Below are positions 7,096 to 12,941 of a DNA stretch of 31,888 bases, in pieces (position 1 is the stretch's first letter; every line of letters begins with the position of its first letter). The stretch covers positions 1-31,888 of the forward strand of contig CAITEO010000088.1 in assembly GCA_903891505.1 (NCBI GenBank), read 5' to 3'. The notes beneath the pieces were generated by a model. That model was not told where the DNA came from. It saw only the letters and a list, made by a program, of their open reading frames with translations, and searched no databases. The position numbers and the translations under genes were made by a program. This stretch comes from an uncultured Candidatus Woesearchaeota archaeon (GTDB lineage Archaea > Nanobdellota > Nanobdellia > Woesearchaeales > 21-14-0-10-32-9).

Positions 7096-7105
7096 AATTT
7101 TTAAA
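7096..7105 (+). promoter_or_regulatory. TATA box of the RNase P RNA gene
   Basis: AATTTTTAAA lies about 27 bp before the 5' strand of helix P1 of RNase P RNA, the usual archaeal spacing to the transcription start. Confidence 0.55.
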
Positions 7106-7127
7106 TCCAGTCTCATTTCTCTTTGTT

Positions 7128-7435
7128 GTAGGACAGGAAATGGCTATCCTGATAAGGAGGAAAGTCCGCCCACAACAAAAGACCACTCGCGCTTGACGTG
7201 AGATCCTGAAATGGATGGCAACCACCCAGAAAAGAGACCCCCTATGATCGGGATGATGGCTGCGAAGGCAATGGTAACAGAGCTGAGTTAACCGCTTGAC
7301 TTTGTTCATAGGAATGGATGAAACTGTGAGCCCTGGTTTGTGCAAGTTCAATTGAACGCTTAGTAGAATGCCATAATGACCCATCCGCCAAGAAATTGGT
7401 TGGGGTTAACAGAAGGCGGCTTATACCTGTTCTAC
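7128..7435 (+). ncRNA. rnpB: RNase P RNA
   Basis: This is the catalytic RNA that matures tRNA 5' ends. The two universally conserved blocks are present: GAGGAAAGTCCGCCC near 7165 and ACAGAAGGCGGCTTAT near 7410. The ends pair as helix P1, GTAGGACAGG (7128-7137) with CCTGTTCTAC (7426-7435), including one G-U pair. The length of about 308 nt fits archaeal type A molecules. A T-rich tract (CACTTTTTCT) follows the 3' end and is the likely terminator. The 3'-terminal 33 bp, including that tract, are duplicated downstream. Confidence 0.95.
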
Positions 7436-7738
7436 ACTTTTTCTCATTTGTCGGTTACTGGCTTGAGCCGTAGGCGAAACCAGTAGCGCGTCAACGAGGG
7501 TACTGGTTGACATGAAGGCGGCTTATACCTGTTCTACACTTTTTCTACTCTTCGCTGTAAGGGATTATGCGCTTGAGGACGCAAGTCCGAAACGCATGAG
7601 GTGTCAACGAACTCTGTCGTTGGCGGGTACCTGTTCTACACTTTTATTCTTCAGAGGACTGAGCACGAAGTGCGAATGTCGTCTTTTGCGTCCAACGAGC
7701 GTAACCGTTGGCGGACACCTGTTCTACACTTTCTTTAT
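7412..7738 (+). repeat. Tandem array of RNase P RNA 3' ends and two-hairpin elements
   Basis: The real gene tail and T-tract (7412-7444) is repeated exactly for 33 bp at 7514-7546, then in shortened, diverged form at 7622-7648 and 7711-7738. Spacing measured at ACCTGTTCTACAC is 102, 102 and 88 bp (7425, 7527, 7629, 7717). Each interval holds one two-hairpin element: H1 7457-7484 with H2 7492-7509, H1 7567-7597 with H2 7605-7622, and H1 7653-7684 with H2 7693-7710. The hairpins pair well although their sequences differ. The last tail copy contains the stop codon of the convergent methyltransferase gene. Confidence 0.9.
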
Positions 7739-8458
7739 CGCTTTGAATATTACTGTCGGAGGTACTTTCATGACTAGTTTTTTTGGATAAATTTTCTTCC
7801 ATTTTCCTTGTGTCCAAGCTTTCTCGGTCTTGTCATCGAACGGCTCTATGACCTGTTCTATTAAGAATCCTGCTTCTTGAAGGCTGTTGAATATTTCGCT
7901 AAATTGTCGTGTGTAGTAAGCAAAGAGTCCAGATTTATATTTTCCTGGTTTGTTATAATTTTTCTCAACTTTGAGTGTTTCTGGAGAGATTATTGAGTAA
8001 AATGGATGATCAAAGCTGAATACAAACACTCCTCCTTTTTTCAAGACTCGATTGACTTCTTTGAAGCAAACTGTTAAGTTAGGAACATACTGCAGAGCAA
8101 AGGCTGAGAATACCACATCATAACTATTCGACTCAATTCCTTTAAGAGTTTGAATGTCATGTAATTTGAAAATTATGTTGACTTTATTTTTTTTAGCGAG
8201 ATCTTCAGCGTGCTTGAGCTGCGCTTTGGATAAATCAAGACCTGTACATTTTGCTCCCTGTTTTGCAAACGCGATTGAGCATTGTCCTCCGCCACAACCT
8301 ATTTCTAGTATTTTCTTTCCTCTTACATTACCTAGTAATCTGAGTTTATTTTCATTTGGTGCACAGGGTCCATAATGCGCAGAAGTTGTTTCTATTTTTG
8401 ATTCTTTCTGATAGTTTTTTGATGTTTTATTCCACCAGTTTTCTATTTCTTTAGTCAT
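7724..8458 (-). CDS. Class I SAM-dependent methyltransferase
   Basis: This is a Rossmann-fold methyltransferase of the Methyltransf_11/UbiE-like type. Motif I is ILEIGCGGG (residues 50-58), the acidic ribose-binding residue is Asp75 (GLDLS), motif IV is YDVVFSAFALQYV (~113-125) and the post-motif segment is LKKGGVFVFSFDHP. The substrate cannot be told from sequence; this type often acts on small molecules. The 244-aa length is normal. The ATG start has a TATA-like CTTAATAAA about 25 bp upstream on the minus strand, so the mRNA is probably leaderless. The last five codons and the stop (7724-7738) coincide with the outermost copy of the RNase P RNA tail, so the C-terminus may have been shaped by that duplication. 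Confidence 0.88.
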   Translation of the reverse strand: MTKEIENWWNKTSKNYQKESKIETTSAHYGPCAPNENKLRLLGNVRGKKILEIGCGGGQCSIAFAKQGAKCTGLDLSKAQLKHAEDLAKKNKVNIIFKLHDIQTLKGIESNSYDVVFSAFALQYVPNLTVCFKEVNRVLKKGGVFVFSFDHPFYSIISPETLKVEKNYNKPGKYKSGLFAYYTRQFSEIFNSLQEAGFLIEQVIEPFDDKTEKAWTQGKWKKIYPKKLVMKVPPTVIFKAIKKV

Positions 8459-8551
8459 ATGAAAAAATCTAACTGAGGTATTTATTAAGATTTCTAAAAT
8501 AAGAGGAAATTAAGGTTTTTTCACTATGTGGGATTGTTCTTTCCAATAATG

Positions 8552-8560
8552 TTTTATATT
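8552..8560 (+). promoter_or_regulatory. TATA box for the 8581 gene
   Basis: TTTTATATT lies about 25 bp before the ATG at 8581; leaderless arrangement. Confidence 0.55.
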
Positions 8561-8580
8561 CTTTCACATTCCCAAAGTTC

Positions 8581-9228
8581 ATGTTTTTCAAACCTATTGC
8601 GCTAAACATAAACAAGAAGCAAGTTATTCTCTATCCGAAGGGCAACGATTTAAGAAAGTATTCCGATTCATCGCTTAATTCAGATGTGTATTTTTCTACT
8701 CTGCTAAACAATCATTCAAATTGGAACAAAACTGATCTTGAGAACTATTACAAATTATTTGATCCAAATGAAAAAGGTTGTCTTGAGAAGTATGTAGAGG
8801 ATATTTATAGTAAAAATGATCTTTCGGATCTTGGAGAGTATCATATAGATGTTTTGTCAAAAGATCAGAATGAGAAGAGTATTTTACTAGATGTCTGGAT
8901 TTTCAAATCAATAATATATGGTGGAGGAGTTCCGAATATAGATATTAAAACGTTTAGAAACGGTATCAATCAAGTTTCGAAGAGCACATCAAGTGTTATT
9001 AAAGTAGCACAATTAAATGCGCCTAGCGCTAGCTGTTGTAGGCCTCTAGATACTACGAGACTCACAGATGGAGAGATTGTTATGCTAATTGGTGTCGAAG
9101 AGCAGTTCAGATCCGAGATTAAGAAAGAGTATAATAGAGGACTGGGCAGCGATTGGTTCAAAGAGTACATATCGCAAGAGAGGCCAAAGTCTTTTTTGGT
9201 TAGTAATGTGAGTTTCTACGTGGATTGA
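8581..9228 (+). CDS. Unknown protein (215 aa)
   Basis: I do not recognise this protein. It begins MFFKPIALNINKKQVILYP, has an acidic helical middle and a C-terminal half with mixed Ser, Gly and charged residues (KVAQLNAPSASCCRPLD, LTDGEIVMLIGVEEQ) and ends in VSNVSFYVD. There is no signal peptide or membrane helix. The tandem Cys pair at ~150 could be structural or metal-binding. The single clean frame, TATA-positioned ATG and lack of a competing frame support a real gene. It is monocistronic, between the methyltransferase (divergent) and the Sec61-beta operon. Confidence 0.7.
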   Translation: MFFKPIALNINKKQVILYPKGNDLRKYSDSSLNSDVYFSTLLNNHSNWNKTDLENYYKLFDPNEKGCLEKYVEDIYSKNDLSDLGEYHIDVLSKDQNEKSILLDVWIFKSIIYGGGVPNIDIKTFRNGINQVSKSTSSVIKVAQLNAPSASCCRPLDTTRLTDGEIVMLIGVEEQFRSEIKKEYNRGLGSDWFKEYISQERPKSFLVSNVSFYVD

Positions 9229-9291
9229 ATGTTAAAGATTAGATGATTATTGCACACTATTCGGCATTTTTGCTTAAATATTCGCCACAAC

Positions 9292-9301
9292 ATTTTTAAA
9301 T
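9292..9301 (+). promoter_or_regulatory. TATA box of the Sec61-beta/NAC operon
   Basis: ATTTTTAAAT is centred about 27 bp before the ATG at 9323; leaderless first gene. Confidence 0.55.
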
Positions 9302-9322
9302 GTGTATTTATTCTCTTCCTCT

Positions 9323-9478
9323 ATGAGCAAAGATAATAAAATAAACTTGCCATCATCTGGTGCTGGAATAACTAGATACTTCGATGATGAGAAATCAAAC
9401 ATAATGATATCACCTCAAGCGACAATAGTTGGAATTCTAATAGTTGTTGCATTGATACTTGTTCTTACTGGTTTTTGA
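9323..9478 (+). CDS. secG: Preprotein translocase subunit Sec61-beta
   Basis: This 51-residue protein is the small tail-anchored subunit of the archaeal SecYE-beta translocon. The N-terminal cytoplasmic segment carries the family signature LPSSGAGITRYFDDE followed by ISPQ, and a single C-terminal transmembrane helix follows (ATIVGILIVVALILVLTGF). Length and layout match the archaeal family exactly. Its TGA overlaps the GAGGTGA ribosome-binding site of the NAC gene, so secretion and nascent-chain factors are co-expressed. Confidence 0.95.
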   Translation: MSKDNKINLPSSGAGITRYFDDEKSNIMISPQATIVGILIVVALILVLTGF

Positions 9479-9487
9479 GGTGACTCG

Positions 9488-9829
9488 ATGTTTCCAGGAA
9501 TGAATCCTAAACAGATGCAGCAGGCGATGAAGCAGCTTGGTATAAAGCAGGAAGAAATTGAGGCTATAGAAGTTATAATACGACTTGAAGATAAAGAGAT
9601 TGTGATAAGCAGTCCTTCTGTTCAGAAGATAAAAATGCAGGGTCAGGAGAGTTTCCAGATATCTGGAGATGTCTCTGAAAGATCACTTAGTTCGACGCCT
9701 GAAATTACTGATGACGATCTCAACACAATAATGGAGCAAACTGGCTGCACAAAAGATGAAGCAATTGAAGCTATCGAAGAATCTGATGGTGATTTAGCTG
9801 AAGCGATACTCAAACTTTCTGAGAAGTAA
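9488..9829 (+). CDS. nac: Nascent polypeptide-associated complex protein (NAC alpha)
   Basis: This ribosome-associated chaperone binds emerging chains at the exit tunnel; archaeal NAC is a homodimer. The N-terminus MFPGMNPKQMQQAMKQLGI is the typical archaeal start. Residues ~20-62 form the NAC domain (IEVIIRLEDKEIVISSPSVQ, ESFQISG) and residues ~73-113 a C-terminal UBA domain (IMEQTGCTKDEAIEAIEESD, GDLAEAILKL). 113 aa is the standard length. The ribosome-binding site GAGGTGA overlaps the stop of the Sec61-beta gene 9 nt upstream. Confidence 0.95.
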   Translation: MFPGMNPKQMQQAMKQLGIKQEEIEAIEVIIRLEDKEIVISSPSVQKIKMQGQESFQISGDVSERSLSSTPEITDDDLNTIMEQTGCTKDEAIEAIEESDGDLAEAILKLSEK

Positions 9830-9854
9830 GAACAATCCTAGTATAATTTAATAT

Positions 9855-10124
9855 TTATTCTAGTTTATCTTGTTTTTTGAATGCCCATTCGATGATTTTT
9901 ATCAGAACAAATGTTGCTCCAACCATGATGAAGAATGCGAGAAGTTGGAATGTTGCGAGGAGGTATATTGCGAGGGGCACAAACACGACGAGCATCACGA
10001 TGTAGATGAACCTGACTGTTTCGTTTATCTTCGGTTTATTTGTTGCTGTAGTTTCTACTAGTTCTGGTTCTATTTTTGCTTGTTTATCTGCATACTTTGG
10101 CTTTGCTTTCTTTTGCTTCACCAT
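9855..10124 (-). CDS. Small membrane protein with two transmembrane helices (89 aa)
   Basis: A Lys-rich N-terminal tail of about 38 residues precedes two hydrophobic helices, FIYIVMLVVFVPLAIYLLAT and LLAFFIMVGATFVLIKIIEW, separated by a very short turn (a helical hairpin), with a charged end KKQDKLE. Family and function are unknown. A TATA-like AAATAAAAATAC lies about 25 bp before the ATG on the minus strand, so this is a leaderless gene. It converges with NAC. The plus-strand Cys-rich frame over the same region is a shadow. Confidence 0.7.
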   Translation of the reverse strand: MVKQKKAKPKYADKQAKIEPELVETTATNKPKINETVRFIYIVMLVVFVPLAIYLLATFQLLAFFIMVGATFVLIKIIEWAFKKQDKLE

Positions 10125-10202
10125 TGGTTTGGTAAAGATGTATTTTTATTTAAATGTTGGTTTGGGAATGAACTTATTTTAATTATTGTGCTGCAAGGGG
10201 TT

Positions 10203-10255
10203 AGGGGGCTGAGTGAAACGAATGCCGCCTAGCGCGTGAACGGGGGTACTGGTTC
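10203..10255 (+). repeat. Two-hairpin element upstream of the 10295 promoter
   Basis: H1 (10203-10230) pairs AGGGGGC with GCCGCCT, with a G-G mismatch at the fourth position, enclosing tGA, AGT-gaa-ACG and GAat. A 7-nt spacer follows, then H2 (10238-10255) GAAC-10 nt-GTTC. H2 has the same loop core (GGGGTACTG-like) as the element at 7492-7509. It stops just before the TATA box of the next gene. No strong gene-end duplicate is seen; GCAAGGGGTTAG before it resembles GCAAAGGTTTAT after it at 9 of 12 positions. Confidence 0.65.
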
Positions 10256-10263
10256 CCGCAAAG

Positions 10264-10274
10264 GTTTATATATT
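10264..10274 (+). promoter_or_regulatory. TATA box for the 10295 operon
   Basis: GTTTATATATT lies about 25 bp before the ATG at 10295. GCAAAG immediately upstream fits a BRE-like element. Confidence 0.6.
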
Positions 10275-10294
10275 TCGTTTACGTTCCTATTTTG

Positions 10295-10774
10295 ATGGAG
10301 AAGTTTCAAGAGCTCCGTGAAAAAGCGGTCAGGAGCGTTAAGGTTGCGGACCATATGCTAACTGTTAGTTACCCATTACTAAACGATCCAAAAATTCTTG
10401 TTGCTGTTGCAAATAATCTTCTGCAGGCAGTGGATTATGGTATGATGTCAGTTCTCGAGCATGAGAAACTTTTCAAAAGAATAATGACATATCCTGACAC
10501 TATCCAAGGGAGATATGCTCTATTCAAGCAAAGAGTGCTAAAGTCAAATAATGATAAAAAATTTGTTATTGTAAGTGAACTACTTGCTATAGTTGATAAT
10601 CATAAAGCGAGCTTGGTAGAGTTTCCAAGGCAAGATAAATTTGTAATTGCGAACGATTCCTATGAGCTTAGGACCTTAACTGTGAAGGAATTAAAGGATT
10701 ACCTTGTGAAAGTTCGGGAGATAGTAGAACAATTGTACGAGATGACTAGAAAAAATGATGGAATCTTTAGATGA
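10295..10774 (+). CDS. Helical protein, first of a paralogous pair (159 aa)
   Basis: An all-helical, charged, soluble protein of unknown function. The segment VKVADHMLTVSYPLL followed by ILVAVANNLLQAVDYGMM lines up with VDHLIYVSLKYTRTVD / FLNAVNRMNDAYEFMF in the next gene product, so the two are paralogues. The bundled helices with a D-H and later N..A pattern recall HEPN-like or PaREP-type helical domains, but the diagnostic R-x4-6-H motif is not clear and I do not assign the family. ATG 10295 is chosen over TTG 10292 by TATA distance. It overlaps the next gene by 20 nt, so the products are probably translated together. Confidence 0.72.
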   Translation: MEKFQELREKAVRSVKVADHMLTVSYPLLNDPKILVAVANNLLQAVDYGMMSVLEHEKLFKRIMTYPDTIQGRYALFKQRVLKSNNDKKFVIVSELLAIVDNHKASLVEFPRQDKFVIANDSYELRTLTVKELKDYLVKVREIVEQLYEMTRKNDGIFR

Positions 10775-11222
10775 TGCAAGAGAGGAGTTGAAGAGGGTAG
10801 ATCACCTAATTTATGTAAGTTTGAAATATACAAGGACAGTTGATGTATTTTTGAATGCAGTCAATAGGATGAATGATGCGTACGAGTTCATGTTCGATGC
10901 TCTGCTAAAACACGCTGTTGAGCATAAAAAAATTAAAGAATTACCAAAGACGCCTCTAGAAAAAGGTCATCTTGTTCTAGAACTCTATCCTGAGGATATC
11001 CAATTCAAGCAGAACGTAGATATGTTTTTTCTTCTAAGAAAGCTTTCAAAATCAACCAGTCACACAAAGGAACAGGAATATAGACGCCATGTTACCATGA
11101 GAACCCAAATAGATGGCAGAGAAGAGATATTAGACATTGATAATATGACTGAAAGGTATCACATGCAAATGGACTTCTTCAGTCGTGTCAGGAAGATAAT
11201 CCTCGGCGAAGACCAGATTTAG
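10755..11222 (+). CDS. Helical protein, second of a paralogous pair (155 aa)
   Basis: This is the paralogue of the upstream gene, sharing the N-terminal DHL/M helix and the following N.(A/L)..A(Y/V)(E/D) helix. The rest is helical and basic, ending in a long C-terminal helix (YHMQMDFFSRVRKIILGEDQI). The start overlaps the upstream stop by 20 nt, with no good ribosome-binding site, suggesting translational coupling. Tandem ATGs at 10755 and 10758 make the exact start uncertain. The last codons and stop (11205-11223) are duplicated at 11333-11351 behind a two-hairpin element. No function is assigned; it probably forms a heterodimer with its partner (inference). Confidence 0.72.
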   Translation: MMESLDDAREELKRVDHLIYVSLKYTRTVDVFLNAVNRMNDAYEFMFDALLKHAVEHKKIKELPKTPLEKGHLVLELYPEDIQFKQNVDMFFLLRKLSKSTSHTKEQEYRRHVTMRTQIDGREEILDIDNMTERYHMQMDFFSRVRKIILGEDQI

Positions 11223-11227
11223 AGTGG

Positions 11228-11242
11228 ATTTCGCTTTTTTTG
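11228..11242 (+). terminator. T-rich terminator after the 10755 operon
   Basis: CGCTTTTTTTG lies a few bases after the stop codon at 11222, followed by further T-rich DNA. Archaeal RNA polymerase terminates at such U-tracts. Confidence 0.4.
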
Positions 11243-11281
11243 AAATTTATTTTATTATTAATATAAGTAGTATTTAGGGTG

Positions 11282-11351
11282 ACTGGCTTGAGCGAAGCGA
11301 AACCAGTGCGGGATCAAGGAACACAACCCTTGGGCGAAGACCAGATTTAGA
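11282..11351 (+). repeat. Two-hairpin element plus copy of the upstream gene's 3' end
   Basis: H1 (11282-11307) is ACTGG + bulged C + TT + GA, GC-gaa-GC, GA + AACCAGT. The spacer is 7 nt and H2 (11315-11332) is CAAGG-8 nt-CCTTG. Directly after H2, 11333-11351 repeats exactly the 19 bp that end the 10755 gene (11205-11223), including its stop codon; the offset is 128 bp. The rest of the 11223-11545 gap is AT-rich and holds one further element at 11417. Confidence 0.85.
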
Positions 11352-11416
11352 AATAGAGTTTTTATTTTTTCATTACGTTACTAGTGCTTTCTTACAGAAT
11401 TGGCTGTTGATGGATA

Positions 11417-11475
11417 AGGGAACTGAGCGCCGAAGGCGCGAATGTTGCCTGTGTTTTGAACGGGCGCAACCGTTC
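11417..11475 (+). repeat. Two-hairpin element upstream of the PRC-barrel gene
   Basis: H1 (11417-11450) pairs AGGGAAC with GTTGCCT, with a G-G mismatch at position 4 as in the 10203 copy. It encloses tGA, GCGCC-gaa-GGCGC and GAat. A 7-nt spacer precedes H2 (11458-11475), GAACGG-6 nt-CCGTTC. The TATA box of the next gene begins 9 bp later. I find no duplicate of a gene end here. Confidence 0.7.
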
Positions 11476-11483
11476 TGCGAAAG

Positions 11484-11494
11484 TTTTATATATT
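11484..11494 (+). promoter_or_regulatory. TATA box of the PRC-barrel gene
   Basis: TTTTATATATT preceded by GCGAAAG (BRE-like). The predicted transcript has a short leader with a GAAGGTGAT ribosome-binding site before ATG 11546. Confidence 0.6.
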
Positions 11495-11545
11495 AATATC
11501 TCGTTTTATCATACATCATAGTCAATTGTGAGAAGGTGATATAAA

Positions 11546-11830
11546 ATGCTTAAAATGAAAAGAGTAACAGAAACATACGACATGAGAGTTTTTACAGATT
11601 CTGGAGAATACTTCGGTGATGTTGAAGAAGTCATCGTTACAAACACGAAGATCTTTGGTTGGAAAGTAAGAGCGACTAAAAACTCATTTTTAACCAAGGT
11701 TCTAGGATCAGCGAAGGGAGTAATAGTTCCTCATCAGCTTGTTAAGAACATAGGCGACATAATGATAATTAGTAAGTCTGCAGTTCCTAACTACGACGCA
11801 AATAGCGCCTCATCAAACGATCAGGAATAA
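11546..11830 (+). CDS. PRC-barrel domain protein (94 aa)
   Basis: This is a single small beta-barrel of the PRC family. MRVFTDSGEYFGDVEEVIV (residues ~12-30) is the typical opening strand pair, IFGWKVRAT follows, and GVIVPHQLVKNIGDIMIIS is the closing part of the barrel. A short polar tail ends the protein. PRC-barrel domains occur in RimM, the photosynthetic H subunit and many small archaeal proteins; in haloarchaea some (CdpB1/CdpB2) act in SepF/FtsZ cell division. Which role applies here cannot be read from sequence. Good ribosome-binding site and promoter. The stop is followed by T-rich DNA that may terminate transcription. Confidence 0.85.
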   Translation: MLKMKRVTETYDMRVFTDSGEYFGDVEEVIVTNTKIFGWKVRATKNSFLTKVLGSAKGVIVPHQLVKNIGDIMIISKSAVPNYDANSASSNDQE

Positions 11831-11903
11831 ATTTATTTTATTTAGATTTTTTTAAAGCTATGTTATTTAGTTTCTATTCTCTAATTATTTTTTTAGTTTT
11901 TTG

Positions 11904-11996
11904 CTCTGTCCAAATTTACTGCGCAACGCGCAGTTTGACTCGCCTTTGGCGAGAGTATATTGTGATTGATTTGTGTGTGATTTTTGTTGGACAGAG
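11904..11996. repeat. 93-bp palindromic unit with 10-bp terminal inverted repeats
   Basis: CTCTGTCCAA at 11904 and its exact complement TTGGACAGAG ending at 11996 enclose two perfect hairpins, ACTGCGC-aac-GCGCAGT and CTCGCC-ttt-GGCGAG. As RNA it would form a three-way junction; as DNA it resembles a very small inverted-repeat element. No conserved protein frame lies here. It occupies most of the 246-bp space between the PRC-barrel and EamA genes. Confidence 0.65.
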
Positions 11997-12046
11997 AAAA
12001 ATATTATTAGAACAAAAAGAGATATAGAACTATGCGTGACACAATA

Positions 12047-12055
12047 TTTTTATAG
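12047..12055 (+). promoter_or_regulatory. TATA box of the EamA transporter gene
   Basis: TTTTTATAG is centred about 27 bp before the ATG at 12077; leaderless arrangement. Confidence 0.55.
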
Positions 12056-12076
12056 TCTTGTTTCAAGTTTTAGTTT

Positions 12077-12940
12077 ATGTCTTTTGAACTAGGAATTCTA
12101 TTTGCATTCGGAGCGATGCTTTTTTGGGGGCTTGGAGATTTTCTTATTCAAAGAACGACGAGAAAAATAGGTTGGCTTGAGGCTTTAACGTGGATTGGTA
12201 TAATTGGAAGCATAGGTCTTCTGCCTTTTGTATGGAAAGACATTCATCTTTTGCTGGACTGGAGAAATTTAATTCTTGTTGTGGGGCTTGGTATTTTAAG
12301 TTTCATTGCAGCAAAGTTCGCATTCGAGGCATTCAAGGAAGGAAAAATATCAGTAGTTGATGTAGTTCTCGAGATAGAACTTCCTGTGACAATCGCTCTC
12401 AGTTTTTTCTTCCTCAAAGAATCTCTGACGATGATTCAAATGATAATCATTCTTTTCATACTATGTGGGATGATTCTCATTGCGACAAAATCATTTAATC
12501 ATCTCAAGGCTAAAGTGGAGAAAGGAGTTCTTCTCGCGCTTTGCGCAACAATTTTTATGGGAGGCGTAAATTTCTTGACTGGAGTTTCTTCGAAGACTAT
12601 TACTCCGCTGATGGCTATTTTGGGGCCGTGGGTTATAACGACAATAATTTGTGTTGTGTTTGTCGTTGCTAGAGAGAAACCATCAAAATTTTTTAATGAT
12701 GCTAAAGATATAAAATCGCTCATTATTTGCATGGGGATTGTTGACGTTTTAGCTTGGATTTTTTATGCGTTTGCCGTGCAGAAAAACGAAATTTCGATAA
12801 TTACTGCAATTACTGAAAGTTACTCTGCAATCGCGATTGTGCTCGGAGTTTGGTTAAACAAAGAGAGAATAATGAAACATCAATGGTTTGGTGCTGCACT
12901 CGCGATTGTTGGAAGTGTTCTACTCGCTATCAGCGTGTAG
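12077..12940 (+). CDS. EamA/DMT-family transporter
   Basis: This is a drug/metabolite transporter superfamily protein with about ten transmembrane helices in two EamA repeats. Repeat 1 begins FAFGAMLFWGLGDFLIQ and contains IELPVTIALSFFFLKESLT (residues ~103-122), the conserved helix-8-like Pro and Glu segment. Repeat 2 has SYSAIAIVLGVWLNKERIM (~248-266) and ends FGAALAIVGSVLLAI. 287 aa is typical. The substrate is unknown; the family moves amino acids, nucleotide sugars or other metabolites. Its stop is one base from the stop of the convergent minus-strand gene. Confidence 0.9.
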   Translation: MSFELGILFAFGAMLFWGLGDFLIQRTTRKIGWLEALTWIGIIGSIGLLPFVWKDIHLLLDWRNLILVVGLGILSFIAAKFAFEAFKEGKISVVDVVLEIELPVTIALSFFFLKESLTMIQMIIILFILCGMILIATKSFNHLKAKVEKGVLLALCATIFMGGVNFLTGVSSKTITPLMAILGPWVITTIICVVFVVAREKPSKFFNDAKDIKSLIICMGIVDVLAWIFYAFAVQKNEISIITAITESYSAIAIVLGVWLNKERIMKHQWFGAALAIVGSVLLAISV

Positions 12941-12941
12941 T

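Noticed and set aside
7412..7738. The RNase P tail array looks at first like a small CRISPR array (33-bp repeats, ~69-bp spacers).
   Set aside because: The repeats are copies of the adjacent rnpB 3' end and shorten and decay along the array; the spacers are related palindromic elements, and there is no leader or cas gene.
7512..7790. Open frame of 92 codons over the RNase P tail copies with recurring TCSTLFL.
   Set aside because: The recurring residues just reflect the repeated rnpB tail; the frame overlaps the methyltransferase gene and has no start signal.
11282..11307. H1 as a canonical kink-turn (tandem G-A pairs beside a CTT bulge).
   Set aside because: Two A residues oppose the bulge on the other strand and can pair with the TT, so the standard three-nucleotide bulge is absent; it may still be k-turn-like.
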